A stretch of 64,000 nucleotides of DNA from Nocardiopsis flavescens. Lineage in GTDB: Bacteria; Actinomycetota; Actinomycetes; Streptosporangiales; Streptosporangiaceae. Positions 29,492 to 38,372 of the stretch are shown piece by piece. The notes beneath the pieces were generated by a model. It was given only the letters and a program-made list of their open reading frames with translations, ran no database searches and had not been told where the DNA came from. Each line of letters opens with the position of its first letter. Position 1 is the stretch's first letter. The position numbers were made by a program, and so were the translations under genes. The DNA lies in the NCBI RefSeq assembly GCF_900141985.1, contig NZ_FQZK01000003.1:186001-250000 (forward strand), in the 5' to 3' direction.

Positions 29492-30952
29492 GTGTCCGCA
29501 CAGACCGACAAGGTCACGCCGCAGCGCCGCCGCCTGCGGCTCCCGTCGTTCGGCGTCCAGGTCCTCATCGGCCTCGTCCTGGGCCTGGTCCTGGGCTTCG
29601 TCGCCCTCCAGATCGGCCCCGTGGGCGAGGAGGGCGAGCCGAACTGGCTGGCCGTCACCCTCCAGACCGTCGGCAGCGCCTTCGTGTCGCTGCTGCGCAC
29701 GATCGTCCCGCCGCTGATCATCCTGGCCGTCATCTCCTCCATCGCCAACCTGCGCAACGTCACCAACGCCGCGCGGCTGGCCTGGAAGACGCTGCTCTGG
29801 TTCGCGATCACCGCCCTGGTCTCGGTGGCCATCGCCATCGGCCTGGGCCTGCTCATCCGCCCCGGCGTGAACAGCGCGGTCGACCCGGGCACCGTCTCCG
29901 AGCCCTCCAGCAGCGGCTCGTGGATCGCGTTCATCGAGAGCATCATCCCCGCGAACTTCCTCGGCCTGGCCGCGGACACCTCCGGCTCGGTCACCACCGC
30001 CGACGACGGCTCGCTGGGCCTGGACGCCAGCACCTCGCTGGGCTTCAACGTCCTCCAGCTGATCGTCATCGCGATCGTGCTGGGCATCGCCGCCGTCAAG
30101 ACCGGCAAGGCCGCCGAGCCGTTCATCTCGTTCACCGAGTCGGCCCTCCAGGTCGTCCTCAAGGCCCTGTGGTGGGTCATCCGCCTGGCCCCGATCGGCA
30201 CCGTCGGCCTGCTCGGCAACGCCGTCTACAGCTACGGCTGGACCACCATCGGCGCCCTGGGCAAGTACACGCTGACCATCTACATCGGCCTGGCGCTGGT
30301 GCTGTTCGTCGTCTACCCGGTGGTCGCCCGCCTCAACGGCCTGTCCCCGGTCAAGTACTTCACCGGTGCCTGGCCCGCGATCCAGCTGGGCTTCGTGTCG
30401 CGCTCGTCGATGGGCACCATGCCGGTCACCCAGCGGGTCACCGAGCAGAACCTGGGCGTGCCGCGCTACTACTCCGCGTTCGCGGTGCCGTTCGGCGCGA
30501 CGACCAAGATGGACGGCTGCGCCGCGATCTACCCGGCGATCTCGGCGATCTTCATCGCGCAGTTCTTCCCGGACATCAGCCTGGGCATCACCGACTACCT
30601 GCTCATCGTGTTCGTGTCGGTCATCGGCTCCGCCGCCACCGCCGGCACCACCGGCGCGACGGTCATGCTGACGCTGACCCTGTCCACCCTGGGCCTGCCC
30701 CTGGAGGGCGTCGGCCTGCTGCTGGCCGTGGACCCGATCCTGGACATGGGCCGCACCGCCGTGAACGTGGCCGGCCAGGCCCTCATCCCGGCGATCGTCG
30801 CCAAGCGCGAGGGCATCCTGGACCTGGACCGCTACAACGCGCCGCGCGACGCCTCCGGCTTCGTCCCGCTGGACGGGTCCGCCCAGGACGGCGAGGACCC
30901 CGAGGGCGCGCAGGACCAGGAGAAGGTGCCCGCCGCCACCGCCAAGGAGTAG
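29492..30952 (+). CDS. DAACS-family symporter, probably for cystine
   Basis: A 486-residue dicarboxylate/amino acid:cation symporter with eight transmembrane segments and two re-entrant hairpins. Family signatures: the serine-rich hairpin FVSRSSMGTMPVTQRV, MDGCAAIYP, and the C-terminal DPILDMGRTAVNVAGQ. The Cys-containing leader peptide upstream points to L-cystine (TcyP-like) rather than glutamate or C4-dicarboxylates; that is inference. The GTG start is supported by TTGGAG eight nt upstream. An acidic Gln/Glu-rich C-terminal tail follows the last helix. A 16-bp hairpin ends the transcript. Confidence 0.9.
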   Translation: MSAQTDKVTPQRRRLRLPSFGVQVLIGLVLGLVLGFVALQIGPVGEEGEPNWLAVTLQTVGSAFVSLLRTIVPPLIILAVISSIANLRNVTNAARLAWKTLLWFAITALVSVAIAIGLGLLIRPGVNSAVDPGTVSEPSSSGSWIAFIESIIPANFLGLAADTSGSVTTADDGSLGLDASTSLGFNVLQLIVIAIVLGIAAVKTGKAAEPFISFTESALQVVLKALWWVIRLAPIGTVGLLGNAVYSYGWTTIGALGKYTLTIYIGLALVLFVVYPVVARLNGLSPVKYFTGAWPAIQLGFVSRSSMGTMPVTQRVTEQNLGVPRYYSAFAVPFGATTKMDGCAAIYPAISAIFIAQFFPDISLGITDYLLIVFVSVIGSAATAGTTGATVMLTLTLSTLGLPLEGVGLLLAVDPILDMGRTAVNVAGQALIPAIVAKREGILDLDRYNAPRDASGFVPLDGSAQDGEDPEGAQDQEKVPAATAKE

Positions 30953-30974
30953 CCGCTCCCGGTCGCACCCCTGC

Positions 30975-31010
30975 CGCGACGGCCCGCCGGAGTACCGGCG
31001 GGCCGTCGCG
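30975..31010 (+). terminator. Hairpin terminator of symporter
   Basis: CGCGACGGCCCGCCGG, loop AGTA, then the exact 16-nt complement, 22 nt after the stop. Confidence 0.8.
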
Positions 31011-31095
31011 CGTTCCCGGAGAGAAGCACGTCACGATGGGAACCACGGGGGCTCTCCGTTCGTCCCTGGAGTGTGAGGGAAGCGAGAGGAACGAC

Positions 31096-32385
31096 ATGTT
31101 GCGCCGCTTGGTAACGCCCACCGTGCTGACCGCCGGGATCACGGCCGCGGTGGTGAGCGCCGCGGTGGTGCCCGCGGCCGCCGACACCGTCCAGCCCCCT
31201 GAGAGCAACGCCATCGTCCAGGAGCTGGAGGACGACGGCGTCTTCATCGACCCGCAGGTCGGTGACGCCATCCCCTCCGCCGAGGAGGGCGCTCTGGAGG
31301 CCGCCGCGTCCGGCACCGACACCCCCGTCTACTACGTGATCCTGCCGACCGACGCGGTCGGCTCCGACTCCGCGCTCAACGCGCTGATGGAACCCGTCAT
31401 GGCCGACGTCGGCGACGGCCTGTACGGCGTGCTGGCCGGCTCCGAGGAGTTCCGGGTCATGTCGCCGAACGTGGAGGACACCGAGGCCGTCCGGGAGATC
31501 GCCCTGCGCGAGGGGGGCGGCAACCAGGTGGACACCCTGGTCGCCATCCCCGACGCCGCCCAGCAGGTGGAGGACTCCGCCGCGGCGGGGGCGACCTCGC
31601 TGTGGGTCCTGCTCGTCATCGCGGTGCTGGTCGCGGGCGGCATCTTCCTGTTCGTCCGCAACAGCCGCCGCAAGCAGGCCGAGGTCAAGGCCAAGCAGCT
31701 GGCGGAGATCAAGCAGATGGCCACCGAGGACGTCGTGCGCCTGGGCGAGGACGTCGCCCGGCTGGAGATCGACCTGTCCGCGGTCGACGACGAGACCCGC
31801 ACCGACTACTCCCGCGCCATGGACGCCTACGACCAGGCCAAGACCCGGCTGGACACCATCCGCGAGCCGGAGGAGATCCGCCAGGTCACCAACTCGCTGG
31901 AGGACGGCCGGTACTACATGACGGCCACCCGCGCCCGGATGAACGGGACCCCGGTCCCGGACCGGCGCGGCCCCTGCTTCTTCAACCCGCAGCACGGCCC
32001 CTCCGTGGAGGACGTGACCTGGGCCCCGCCCGGCGGCTCGCCCCGCTCGGTGACGGCCTGCGCGTCCTGCGCCCAGGCGGTCAAGAGCGGCATGGACCCC
32101 AACGACGTGCGCATGGTCGAGGTCGACGGGCGCCGCGTGCCGTACTACGACGCGGGCCCCGCCTACTCGCCCTACGCCGGCGGCTACTTCGGCATGGACA
32201 TGATGATGGGCATGTTCACCGGCATGATGATGGGCTCCATGATGGGCTCGATGATGGGCATGGGGATGGGGATGGGCATGGGCGACGCCACCGGCGACGT
32301 CGGAGCCGAGGGGGACTTCGGCGGCGGCGACTTCGGTGGAGGCGACTTCGGCGGGGGCGGCGACTTCGGGGGCTTCGACTTCTGA
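31096..32385 (+). CDS. Membrane protein with Met-rich and Gly-Phe tails
   Basis: A 429-residue protein I cannot name. In order: a signal peptide (residues 1-29), an extracytoplasmic domain (30-165), one helix (about 169-188) followed by RNSRRKQ, a Lys/Glu coiled coil (190-260), then a cytoplasmic domain with CFFNPQHGP and ACASCA (possible metal ligands). A Met/Gly tract (about 366-397) and a GGGDFGGGDF tail close the protein. A similar architecture is familiar from actinomycetes. AGAGGA precedes the ATG. A hairpin follows. Metal binding or membrane stress sensing is conceivable but unproven. Confidence 0.82.
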   Translation: MLRRLVTPTVLTAGITAAVVSAAVVPAAADTVQPPESNAIVQELEDDGVFIDPQVGDAIPSAEEGALEAAASGTDTPVYYVILPTDAVGSDSALNALMEPVMADVGDGLYGVLAGSEEFRVMSPNVEDTEAVREIALREGGGNQVDTLVAIPDAAQQVEDSAAAGATSLWVLLVIAVLVAGGIFLFVRNSRRKQAEVKAKQLAEIKQMATEDVVRLGEDVARLEIDLSAVDDETRTDYSRAMDAYDQAKTRLDTIREPEEIRQVTNSLEDGRYYMTATRARMNGTPVPDRRGPCFFNPQHGPSVEDVTWAPPGGSPRSVTACASCAQAVKSGMDPNDVRMVEVDGRRVPYYDAGPAYSPYAGGYFGMDMMMGMFTGMMMGSMMGSMMGMGMGMGMGDATGDVGAEGDFGGGDFGGGDFGGGGDFGGFDF

Positions 32386-32410
32386 CCCGCCCGCACACCG
32401 AACGCGGCAC

Positions 32411-32439
32411 AGGGGCCCCGGGCGACGCCCGGGGCCCCT
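32411..32439. terminator. Bidirectional hairpin terminator
   Basis: AGGGGCCCCGGGC, loop GAC, then the exact complement, between convergent genes. Confidence 0.75.
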
Positions 32440-32486
32440 CGCGTGTCCGGCCGGGGGAAGAGCCTCCGGCACGGGGCCGGGGCCGT

Positions 32487-33122
32487 TCAGGGGCGGGCGG
32501 CGTGCAGCTCCTCGACCCAGGCCGCGATGCGGTCGGCGGTGCCGACCGGATCGGAGTCGGTGGTGTCCACGAGGGTGAGCGGCGGGTCCAGCCGGCCGGC
32601 CTCCTCGCGCACCCAGGCGGCGAACTCCAGCGTCTCGGCGACGCGCTCCTCGTCCCACTCGCGCCAGGCCGGCCGGGCCCGCAGGCGCCGGGCCAGCACA
32701 TCCGGGTCGCAGGTGAGCGACAGGTAGTGGACGCCGTCGAACAGCGCCCGCTCGGGCAGCGGCTCGAACTCCGGCGGGACCACGGTCCCGCACAGCACGA
32801 CCGGCCGCCCGCTCTGCTGCACCATGGCGGCGGTGCGCAGCCAGGTCGACCGGAACAGGCGGTGGTGCCCGGCCGGGTCGCGCAGGCCGCCCACCCACAG
32901 CAGGTCCTGTTCGAGCACGACGAACCGGTCCCGCAGACGCTCCAGCAGCAGGCCGGCGACGGTGGACTTGCCGGTGCCGCTGGGCCCGGAGACGCAGTAG
33001 AGGGGCAGGCGCAGGAAGGGACGGGTGCGGCCGCAGAAGCGGCACAGCAGCACGGAGGCCCCCGACGAGGTGTCGGGGGCCGGGTCCCATTCCCCGCAGT
33101 GGGTACAGATCAGCGGGTGCAC
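32487..33122 (-). CDS. P-loop kinase-like NTPase with N-terminal zinc ribbon
   Basis: A 211-residue protein. An N-terminal zinc ribbon is formed by CTHC and CRFC (residues 6-31), followed by Walker A GPSGTGKST (about 46-54) and a nucleoside/gluconate-kinase-like fold with VVLCGTVVPPEF and an Arg-rich lid [16 protein letters not shown]. It probably phosphorylates a small molecule; the substrate is not evident. It lies 12 nt downstream of the zinc-finger gene on the same strand, so the two are likely co-transcribed. Confidence 0.8.
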   Translation of the reverse strand: MHPLICTHCGEWDPAPDTSSGASVLLCRFCGRTRPFLRLPLYCVSGPSGTGKSTVAGLLLERLRDRFVVLEQDLLWVGGLRDPAGHHRLFRSTWLRTAAMVQQSGRPVVLCGTVVPPEFEPLPERALFDGVHYLSLTCDPDVLARRLRARPAWREWDEERVAETLEFAAWVREEAGRLDPPLTLVDTTDSDPVGTADRIAAWVEELHAARP

Positions 33123-33134
33123 GTGGGAACGCCT

Positions 33135-33485
33135 CTAGTCGAAGAGTCCTTCGAGGAAGCTCTTTTTGCGCCGGTAGGGGCGCGGGGAGTCGCTGTAGCC
33201 GCGCGGGGAGTCGGGGTAGCCGCCCCGGTAGCCGCGGGGCGAGTCGGGGTAGCCCGGCGCCGGGTAGCCCTGCGGGGGGCGGGCCGGGCGCGCGTAGCCG
33301 CCGGAGGGCGGCGGGGCCTGGGGGTCGGGCGGCGGGGCCACGCCGTAGTGACGCTGTTCGGCGTCGACGATGCGCTCCAGCTCGCCGCGGTCCAGGAAGA
33401 TGCCCTGGCACCCGTCACACCGGTCGAGGTGGACGCCCTGGCGGTCGAACGTGCGCATGTTGCTTTGGCACTTGGGACAGATCAC
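33135..33485 (-). CDS. TFIIB-type zinc-finger protein with YPDSPRGY repeats
   Basis: A 116-residue protein. The N-terminal CPKC plus CDGCQGIFLDRGELE (residues 3-37) is the zf-TFIIB domain. Residues 50-105 are a Pro/Gly/Tyr/Arg low-complexity tract with repeated YPDSPRGY units, and the end KSFLEGLFD is a common C-terminal motif of this family. Function unknown; nucleic acid or protein scaffolding is plausible. The GTG start follows TAGCGT by six nt with no ribosome-binding site, so the message is likely leaderless. Confidence 0.85.
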   Translation of the reverse strand: MICPKCQSNMRTFDRQGVHLDRCDGCQGIFLDRGELERIVDAEQRHYGVAPPPDPQAPPPSGGYARPARPPQGYPAPGYPDSPRGYRGGYPDSPRGYSDSPRPYRRKKSFLEGLFD

Positions 33486-33491
33486 AACAGA

Positions 33492-33497
33492 ACGCTA
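33492..33497 (-). promoter_or_regulatory. Candidate -10 box of zinc-finger gene
   Basis: TAGCGT on the minus strand, six nt before the GTG at 33485. Confidence 0.5.
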
Positions 33498-33521
33498 ATC
33501 CCCCCGGCGTTAAGGAAACGT

Positions 33522-33548
33522 AAAAGGCCCGCCCGCGAGGGGCGGGCC
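33522..33548 (-). terminator. Intrinsic terminator of lpdA
   Basis: On the minus strand GGCCCGCCC, loop CTCGC, GGGCGGGCC, followed by TTTT. It lies just after the lpdA stop. Confidence 0.75.
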
Positions 33549-33560
33549 GGGGCGCGGAGC

Positions 33561-34943
33561 CTACTCGGGCGAGGCCAGCATGAGGGAGCGGGCCGCCTCG
33601 GTGACGCTCCCCGACAGGGACGGGTACACCGCGAAGGTGTGCGCGAGGTCGTCCACGGTCAGCCGCTGCTGCACCGCCACCGACACCGCGAGGATCAGCT
33701 CGCTGGCACGCGGGCCGACGATGACGCCGCCCAGGACGATGCCGGTGTGCTGGCGGCAGATGAGCTTGACGAAGCCGTCCTTGACCTCGTTCATCTTGGC
33801 GCGCGGGTTGGTGTTGAGCGGCAGGGTGACCGAGCGCCCGTCGATGCGGCCGCTGCGCACGTCGTCCTCGCTCGCCCCCACCGCGGCCAGCTCGGGGTGG
33901 GTGAACACGGTGGAGGCCACGGTGGACAGCTTCAGCGGCGAGACCGCCTCGCCCAGGGCGTGCCACATGGCGATGCGGCCCTGCATTGCGGCCACCGAGG
34001 CGAGCATGTTGACGCCGGTGCAGTCCCCGGCCGCGTACACGCCGGGGACCGTGGTGCGCGAGACCCGGTCGACCTCGACGAACCCGCCCTGGCCCAGCCG
34101 GACGCCCGCCTCCTCCAGGCCCAGCCCGTCGGTGTTGGGGATCATGCCGACGGTCATCAGGCAGTGGGAGCCCTCGACGGTGCGGCCGTCGGAGAGGGTG
34201 ACCAGCACCCCGTCGTCGGTGCGCACGACCGACTCGGCGCGGGTGCGGTTGAGGACGGTCATCCCCCGGCGCAGGAAGACCTCCTCCAGGACCCGGGCGG
34301 CGTCGGGGTCCTGGGTGGGCATGACGTGCTCGCGGGAGGAGACGAGGGTCACGTCGGAGCCCAGCGACTGGTAGGCGCTGGCGAACTCGGCGCCGGTGAC
34401 GCCGGACCCGACCACGATGAGCTTCTCGGGGAGTTCGTCCAGGTCGTAGAGCTGGCGCCAGGTGAGGATGCGCTCGCCGTCCGGACGGGCGGAGGCCAGC
34501 TCGCGGGGGTGGGCCCCGGTGGCGACGAGGACGACGTCGGCGCGGATGCGGGTGTCGCCGACGGCGACGATGTGCGGGTCGACCAGGCGGGCCTCGCCCT
34601 CGACGACCTCGATGCCCTCCTTGACCAGCCGGGCGCGGGTGTCGGCGGACTGCGCCTGGGCCAGGGCCAGGATCCGGTTGTTGACGGTGGGCATGTCGAC
34701 GTGCACGGAGGACTTGCCGTCGAGCTGGTCGTCCACCTGGATGCCGAGCTTCTCGGACTCGCGCACGTAGGTGGTGCGGGTGGAGGTGGCGATCAGGCTC
34801 TTGGAGGGAACGCAGTCGGTGAGGACGCAGGCACCGCCGATGCCGTCGCGGTCCACCACCGTCACGTCCGCGCCGAGCTGCGCGGCGACCAGTGCCGCCT
34901 CGTAGCCCCCGGGACCGCCCCCGATGATCACGACCTTCGTCAC
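33561..34943 (-). CDS. lpdA: LpdA-type NAD(P)H-quinone oxidoreductase (flavoprotein disulfide reductase family)
   Basis: A 460-residue FAD/NAD(P) flavoprotein. FAD motif VVIIGGGPGGYEAA, redox segment GGACVLTDCVPSK (Cys39 and Cys44), NAD motif VVGSGVTGAEFA and the FAD-binding YAAGDCTG are present. The sequence follows mycobacterial LpdA (Rv3303c), a quinone reductase. The C-terminal AVYPSLSGSVTEAAR lacks the His-Glu dyad of true dihydrolipoamide dehydrogenases. Unlike the Rv3303c I recall, both redox cysteines are kept. The GTG start has GGAGTGAAGAAGA upstream. It is divergent from punA. Confidence 0.92.
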   Translation of the reverse strand: MTKVVIIGGGPGGYEAALVAAQLGADVTVVDRDGIGGACVLTDCVPSKSLIATSTRTTYVRESEKLGIQVDDQLDGKSSVHVDMPTVNNRILALAQAQSADTRARLVKEGIEVVEGEARLVDPHIVAVGDTRIRADVVLVATGAHPRELASARPDGERILTWRQLYDLDELPEKLIVVGSGVTGAEFASAYQSLGSDVTLVSSREHVMPTQDPDAARVLEEVFLRRGMTVLNRTRAESVVRTDDGVLVTLSDGRTVEGSHCLMTVGMIPNTDGLGLEEAGVRLGQGGFVEVDRVSRTTVPGVYAAGDCTGVNMLASVAAMQGRIAMWHALGEAVSPLKLSTVASTVFTHPELAAVGASEDDVRSGRIDGRSVTLPLNTNPRAKMNEVKDGFVKLICRQHTGIVLGGVIVGPRASELILAVSVAVQQRLTVDDLAHTFAVYPSLSGSVTEAARSLMLASPE

Positions 34944-35158
34944 TCTTCTTCACTCCCTCTGCGGCCGGACCGCCGTCCCCCTCGTCCCGGTCGGGGCCGG
35001 AGGGCATGACGGGGCGGCGTGTGGTTCTCTCGCTCGCTTACCCCCATTGTCGGCCATGCGGACCGGCGGATTCCGCACCCGCCCCCGGACGGGCGGCCGG
35101 GCGCTCCCGTTACCGGCCCCCTAGCGTTGCGTTCCGGAATCATCCGGCTACACGGCGG

Positions 35159-35164
35159 TAGCAT
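35159..35164 (+). promoter_or_regulatory. Candidate -10 box of punA
   Basis: TAGCAT lies seven nt before the GTG at 35172; no ribosome-binding site is visible. Confidence 0.5.
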
Positions 35165-35171
35165 CCGCTGT

Positions 35172-35996
35172 GTGAGCGAAACAGAGCAGCCGCCGAGGAC
35201 GACCGCCCAGGCGAAGGGGCTGGCGGCCGAGGCGGCACACGAACTCCTGGTCCGGGCCGGCGCCGACGGCTTCGACGCCCTGGTGGTGCTCGGCTCGGGG
35301 TGGACGGACGCCGCGGAGACGCTCGGCTCCCCCGACATCGAGTTCGACGTGCGGGAGCTGCCCGGCTTCCAGGCCCCGACCGCCGAGGGGCACGGGACCA
35401 CGGTGCGCAGCACGTGGGTGGGCGACAAGAGGGTGGTGGTGTTCACGGGACGCCTGCACCTGTACGAGGGCCACGACCCGATGCAGGTCGTGCACGCGGT
35501 CCGCACCGGGATCGCCGCCGGGGCGGGGCTGGCCGTGCTGACCGGGTCGGCGGGCTCCCTGCGGGTGGACATCGGGCCGGGGCAGCCCATGGTGGTGAGC
35601 GACCACATCAACCTGACGGCGCGCTCGCCGCTGGTGGGCCCGACGTTCGTGGACCTGTCGTCCGCCTACAGCCCGCGGCTGCGCCGCCTGGTCCACGAGG
35701 TGGACTCCTCGCTGGCGGAGGGCGTGTACGCGGCGACGACGGGGCCGCAGCTCCAGACGCCGACGGAGGCCAAGGTGCTGCGCCAGGCGGGGGCGGACGT
35801 GGTGGGCCGGTCGATCCCGCTGGAGGCCATCGCCGCCGTGGAGCTGGGCGTCGAGGTGCTGGGGCTGTCGATCGTGAGCAACGACGCCCTCGGGGCGGTG
35901 CTGGAGCCGTTCCGGCAGGAGCGTGCGATGGAGATCGTCCGGCAGCGGTCGCGCCGTCTAGGGGAGCTCCTCCACCGGCTGCTGGTCCGGGCCTGA
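35172..35996 (+). CDS. punA: Purine-nucleoside phosphorylase
   Basis: A 274-residue trimeric-type phosphorylase that splits inosine or guanosine with phosphate in purine salvage. Motifs: LVVLGSGWTDAAE (phosphate loop), TGRLHLYEGHDPMQVVH, LTGSAGSLR, and YAATTGPQLQTPTEAK with the purine-binding SNDALG near the end. The GTG start is supported by TAGCAT seven nt upstream (leaderless) and by the protein beginning at the usual distance before the core. It works in the same pathway as adenosine deaminase at 37120-38220. Confidence 0.93.
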   Translation: MSETEQPPRTTAQAKGLAAEAAHELLVRAGADGFDALVVLGSGWTDAAETLGSPDIEFDVRELPGFQAPTAEGHGTTVRSTWVGDKRVVVFTGRLHLYEGHDPMQVVHAVRTGIAAGAGLAVLTGSAGSLRVDIGPGQPMVVSDHINLTARSPLVGPTFVDLSSAYSPRLRRLVHEVDSSLAEGVYAATTGPQLQTPTEAKVLRQAGADVVGRSIPLEAIAAVELGVEVLGLSIVSNDALGAVLEPFRQERAMEIVRQRSRRLGELLHRLLVRA

Positions 35997-36484
35997 GGCT
36001 CCGGCCGCCTCCCGGGTACGGTCCCGGCCGTGCCGCGGGCACCGGGGCCGTGCGCGTTCCGGGCGCGCCGCGCGGGACCCCCGCAGGTCCCTTTCGAGCG
36101 CGCGACGCGACCCGGACGCGTCGTTGCCGGGGCCGCCTCCGAACGGGTCCGTCCGGTACCGGCGTGGCGAGCGTACACCCCGAGGCCTTGGGGTGGACGG
36201 TACCGGCCGTGCTCCGTCCGGAGGCGTGAAGCCCCGTTCCGATGCCCCGCCCGTGCAGGATCCCCGCAGACCCCGTTGGACTCACGGGCCGGTGGGACAC
36301 CGGTTTCTCTCTTCCCGTTGTTCGTCAGAACAGCGCGATGCCCTGGAGAAGGTCCGGGCGGGCGGCCATCCGCGCGAAGCCCTCCCGCCCGGAACACTCT
36401 CCATTAGGCATGCCTTACCTAACCAGAGCGGGCGGGTTCCGTCAACCCCGGGCGCGGGCGAAGAACGGACCCGGGGAGAAGCGC
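35997..36484. other. Convergent intergenic region with orphan regulatory elements
   Basis: 488 nt without a supported gene between punA (plus) and the PH-domain gene (minus). It contains a nested hairpin (36153-36206: CCGGTACCGG repeats around CACCCC-N8-GGGGTG) and an iron-box-like sequence at 36404-36422. Frames open here are Arg/Pro-rich and match no family. Confidence 0.6.
36404..36422. promoter_or_regulatory. Orphan IdeR/DmdR-type iron box
   Basis: TTAGGCATGCCTTACCTAA has both arms (TTAGG and ACCTAA) of the 19-bp actinobacterial iron box and matches 14 of 19 positions of the consensus as I recall it. No gene starts next to it. Confidence 0.55.
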
Positions 36485-37123
36485 TCAGGCCAGCAGGAAC
36501 GACGCGACCAGCAGCACCAGGACGGCCCCGGCGACGACGACCACCTCGACCGACACCATGGTCTGCGGGCGGTCCCGGGCGCCCAGCGCGGCGGGCCCGG
36601 CCTCGTCGATGTCGCGGATCGGGCCGGACAGCGGGCGCGCCTTGTGGCGCTCCGCGTCCTGGCGCAGCTGGAGGGCGGCCCGGTCCATCGGCCGCATCGT
36701 CCGCGGGTCCTCGTCCGACTCGTCCATGAAGCCGCCCTCGCGGCGCATGTTGTCGCGGACGCGGCTCCTCTTGGTCTCGCGCAGCGGCCACGAGCGCACC
36801 GGGCCGTCGGGGGTGTGCACCCGCAGCACGTCGACCACGTCCACCCACAGCACCGCGGCCCAGGGCACGAAGGTCTCCCGCAGCGGGTTGATGACCCGCA
36901 GGCCCCGCTCGGTGACCAGGACGCGCGGGCGCAGCCACACCAGGTAGACCAGCGCGACACTGGCCACCAGGACGGCCCCGTACCGCCAGACGTCGGGCCC
37001 CTGGCCGCGCAGGAACAGGTCGACCAGCAGGAGGGCGGCGATGACCGCCCAGGCCGCGGCCAGGACGCGGGAGGAGAGGGAGTAGTGCACCGTCGGGTTG
37101 GCGCCGGCGGCCGGTCCGCTCAT
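36485..37123 (-). CDS. Membrane PH-domain protein
   Basis: A 212-residue protein with two N-terminal helices (about residues 17-35 and 45-62), a bacterial PH-like domain ([24 protein letters not shown] and following) and a C-terminal helix (189-211). Arg-rich segments lie on the cytoplasmic side. Such proteins are common and of unknown role, possibly membrane stress scaffolds. Its ATG overlaps the stop of the adenosine deaminase gene (ATGA), so the two are co-translated. Confidence 0.82.
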   Translation of the reverse strand: MSGPAAGANPTVHYSLSSRVLAAAWAVIAALLLVDLFLRGQGPDVWRYGAVLVASVALVYLVWLRPRVLVTERGLRVINPLRETFVPWAAVLWVDVVDVLRVHTPDGPVRSWPLRETKRSRVRDNMRREGGFMDESDEDPRTMRPMDRAALQLRQDAERHKARPLSGPIRDIDEAGPAALGARDRPQTMVSVEVVVVAGAVLVLLVASFLLA

Positions 37124-38220
37124 CGCTCGGCCGCCCACTTCAACTGCGCGAACCCGGGCTTGATGACGCCGTTGATGAGCGCCAGGCGCTCGTCGAAGGG
37201 CAGGAACGCCGACTTCATGGCGTTGACCGTGAACCACTGCACGTCGTCCCAGCCGTACCCGAACGCCGCGGAGAGCGCGGCGAACTCCTCCGAGAGGGAG
37301 GTGCCGCTCTGGAGGCGGTTGTCGGTGTTGACCGTCACCCGGAAGCGCAGGTCGCGCAGCAGCCCGATGGGGTGCTCGGCGACCGACGGCACCGCCCCGG
37401 TCTGCACGTTGGAGCTGGGGCACATCTCCAGCGGGACGCGCTTGTCGCGGACGTACTGGGCCAGCCGTCCCAGGCGCGGGGCGCCGCCCTCGGTGACGGT
37501 GATGTCGTCGATGATCCGCACCCCGTGGCCGAGCCGGTCGCAGCCGCACCACTGGAGGGCCTCCCAGATCGACGGGAGCCCGAACGCCTCGCCCGCGTGG
37601 ATGGTGAAGTGGAAGTTCTCCCGGCGCAGGTACTCGAAGGCGTCCAGGTGCCGGGTCGGCGGGTTGCCCGCCTCGGCGCCGGCGATGTCGAACCCGGCGA
37701 CTCCGGCGTCGCGGTAGCGCACCGCCAGCTCGGCGATCTCCGAGGACCGGGCGGCGTGGCGCATGGCGGTGACCAGCTGGCCGGTGCGGATGCTCCGCCC
37801 TGAGTCAGCGGCCCGCTTCTCCCCCAGCTCCAGCCCCTCCTGGACGGCCTCGACGACCTCCTCCAGGGTGAGCCCGCCCTCCAGGTGCTGCTCGGGCGCG
37901 TAGCGCTGCTCGGCGTAGACCACCCCGTCGGCGGCCAGGTCCTCGGCCGCCTCGGCGGCGACCCGCACCAGGGCGTCCCTGGTCTGCATGACCGCGGTGG
38001 TGTGCGCGAACGTCTCCAGGTAGAGCTCCAGCGACCCGGAGTCGGAGGCGTCGCGGAACCAACGCCCCAGCTCCTGCGCGTCGTAGGTGGGCAGGTCCTT
38101 GTATCCGACCTCCCGCGCCAGCTCGACCACGGTGGCCGGACGCAGCCCGCCGTCGAGGTGGTCGTGCAGGAGGACCTTGGGGGCGCGCCGGATCTGTTCG
38201 ACTGTGAGTGGCTGGTTCAT
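37120..38220 (-). CDS. add: Adenosine deaminase
   Basis: A 366-residue zinc enzyme converting adenosine to inosine for purine salvage. Zinc ligands and catalytic residues are in [10 protein letters not shown] (His-x-His, with Asp where many have Asn), [17 protein letters not shown] and TVNTDN, all in the expected order. The Ser/Gly-rich SLSEE follows the last Asp. The ATG has no ribosome-binding site; CATTCT six nt upstream is a weak leaderless-type -10. Product inosine is the substrate of the phosphorylase at 35172. Confidence 0.94.
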   Translation of the reverse strand: MNQPLTVEQIRRAPKVLLHDHLDGGLRPATVVELAREVGYKDLPTYDAQELGRWFRDASDSGSLELYLETFAHTTAVMQTRDALVRVAAEAAEDLAADGVVYAEQRYAPEQHLEGGLTLEEVVEAVQEGLELGEKRAADSGRSIRTGQLVTAMRHAARSSEIAELAVRYRDAGVAGFDIAGAEAGNPPTRHLDAFEYLRRENFHFTIHAGEAFGLPSIWEALQWCGCDRLGHGVRIIDDITVTEGGAPRLGRLAQYVRDKRVPLEMCPSSNVQTGAVPSVAEHPIGLLRDLRFRVTVNTDNRLQSGTSLSEEFAALSAAFGYGWDDVQWFTVNAMKSAFLPFDERLALINGVIKPGFAQLKWAAER

Positions 38221-38372
38221 GCATTCAGAATGCCACCGGCGCCGGACCCGGCCCGCCACCCCGGCGCGAAGTTACCGAGATCCCGGCAGATCCGTGACGT
38301 CCGGCCCGGTCGCGGGCCCGGCACGGACCGCTCCGGCACGGACGCCGGGCGGCCCGCCCGGGCGGCGCGGGG

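Noticed and set aside
35997-36397. Minus-strand open frames possibly encoding a lost iron-regulated gene
   Set aside because: No recognisable siderophore or uptake motif; frames are antisense-type low-complexity. Only the iron box itself is reported.
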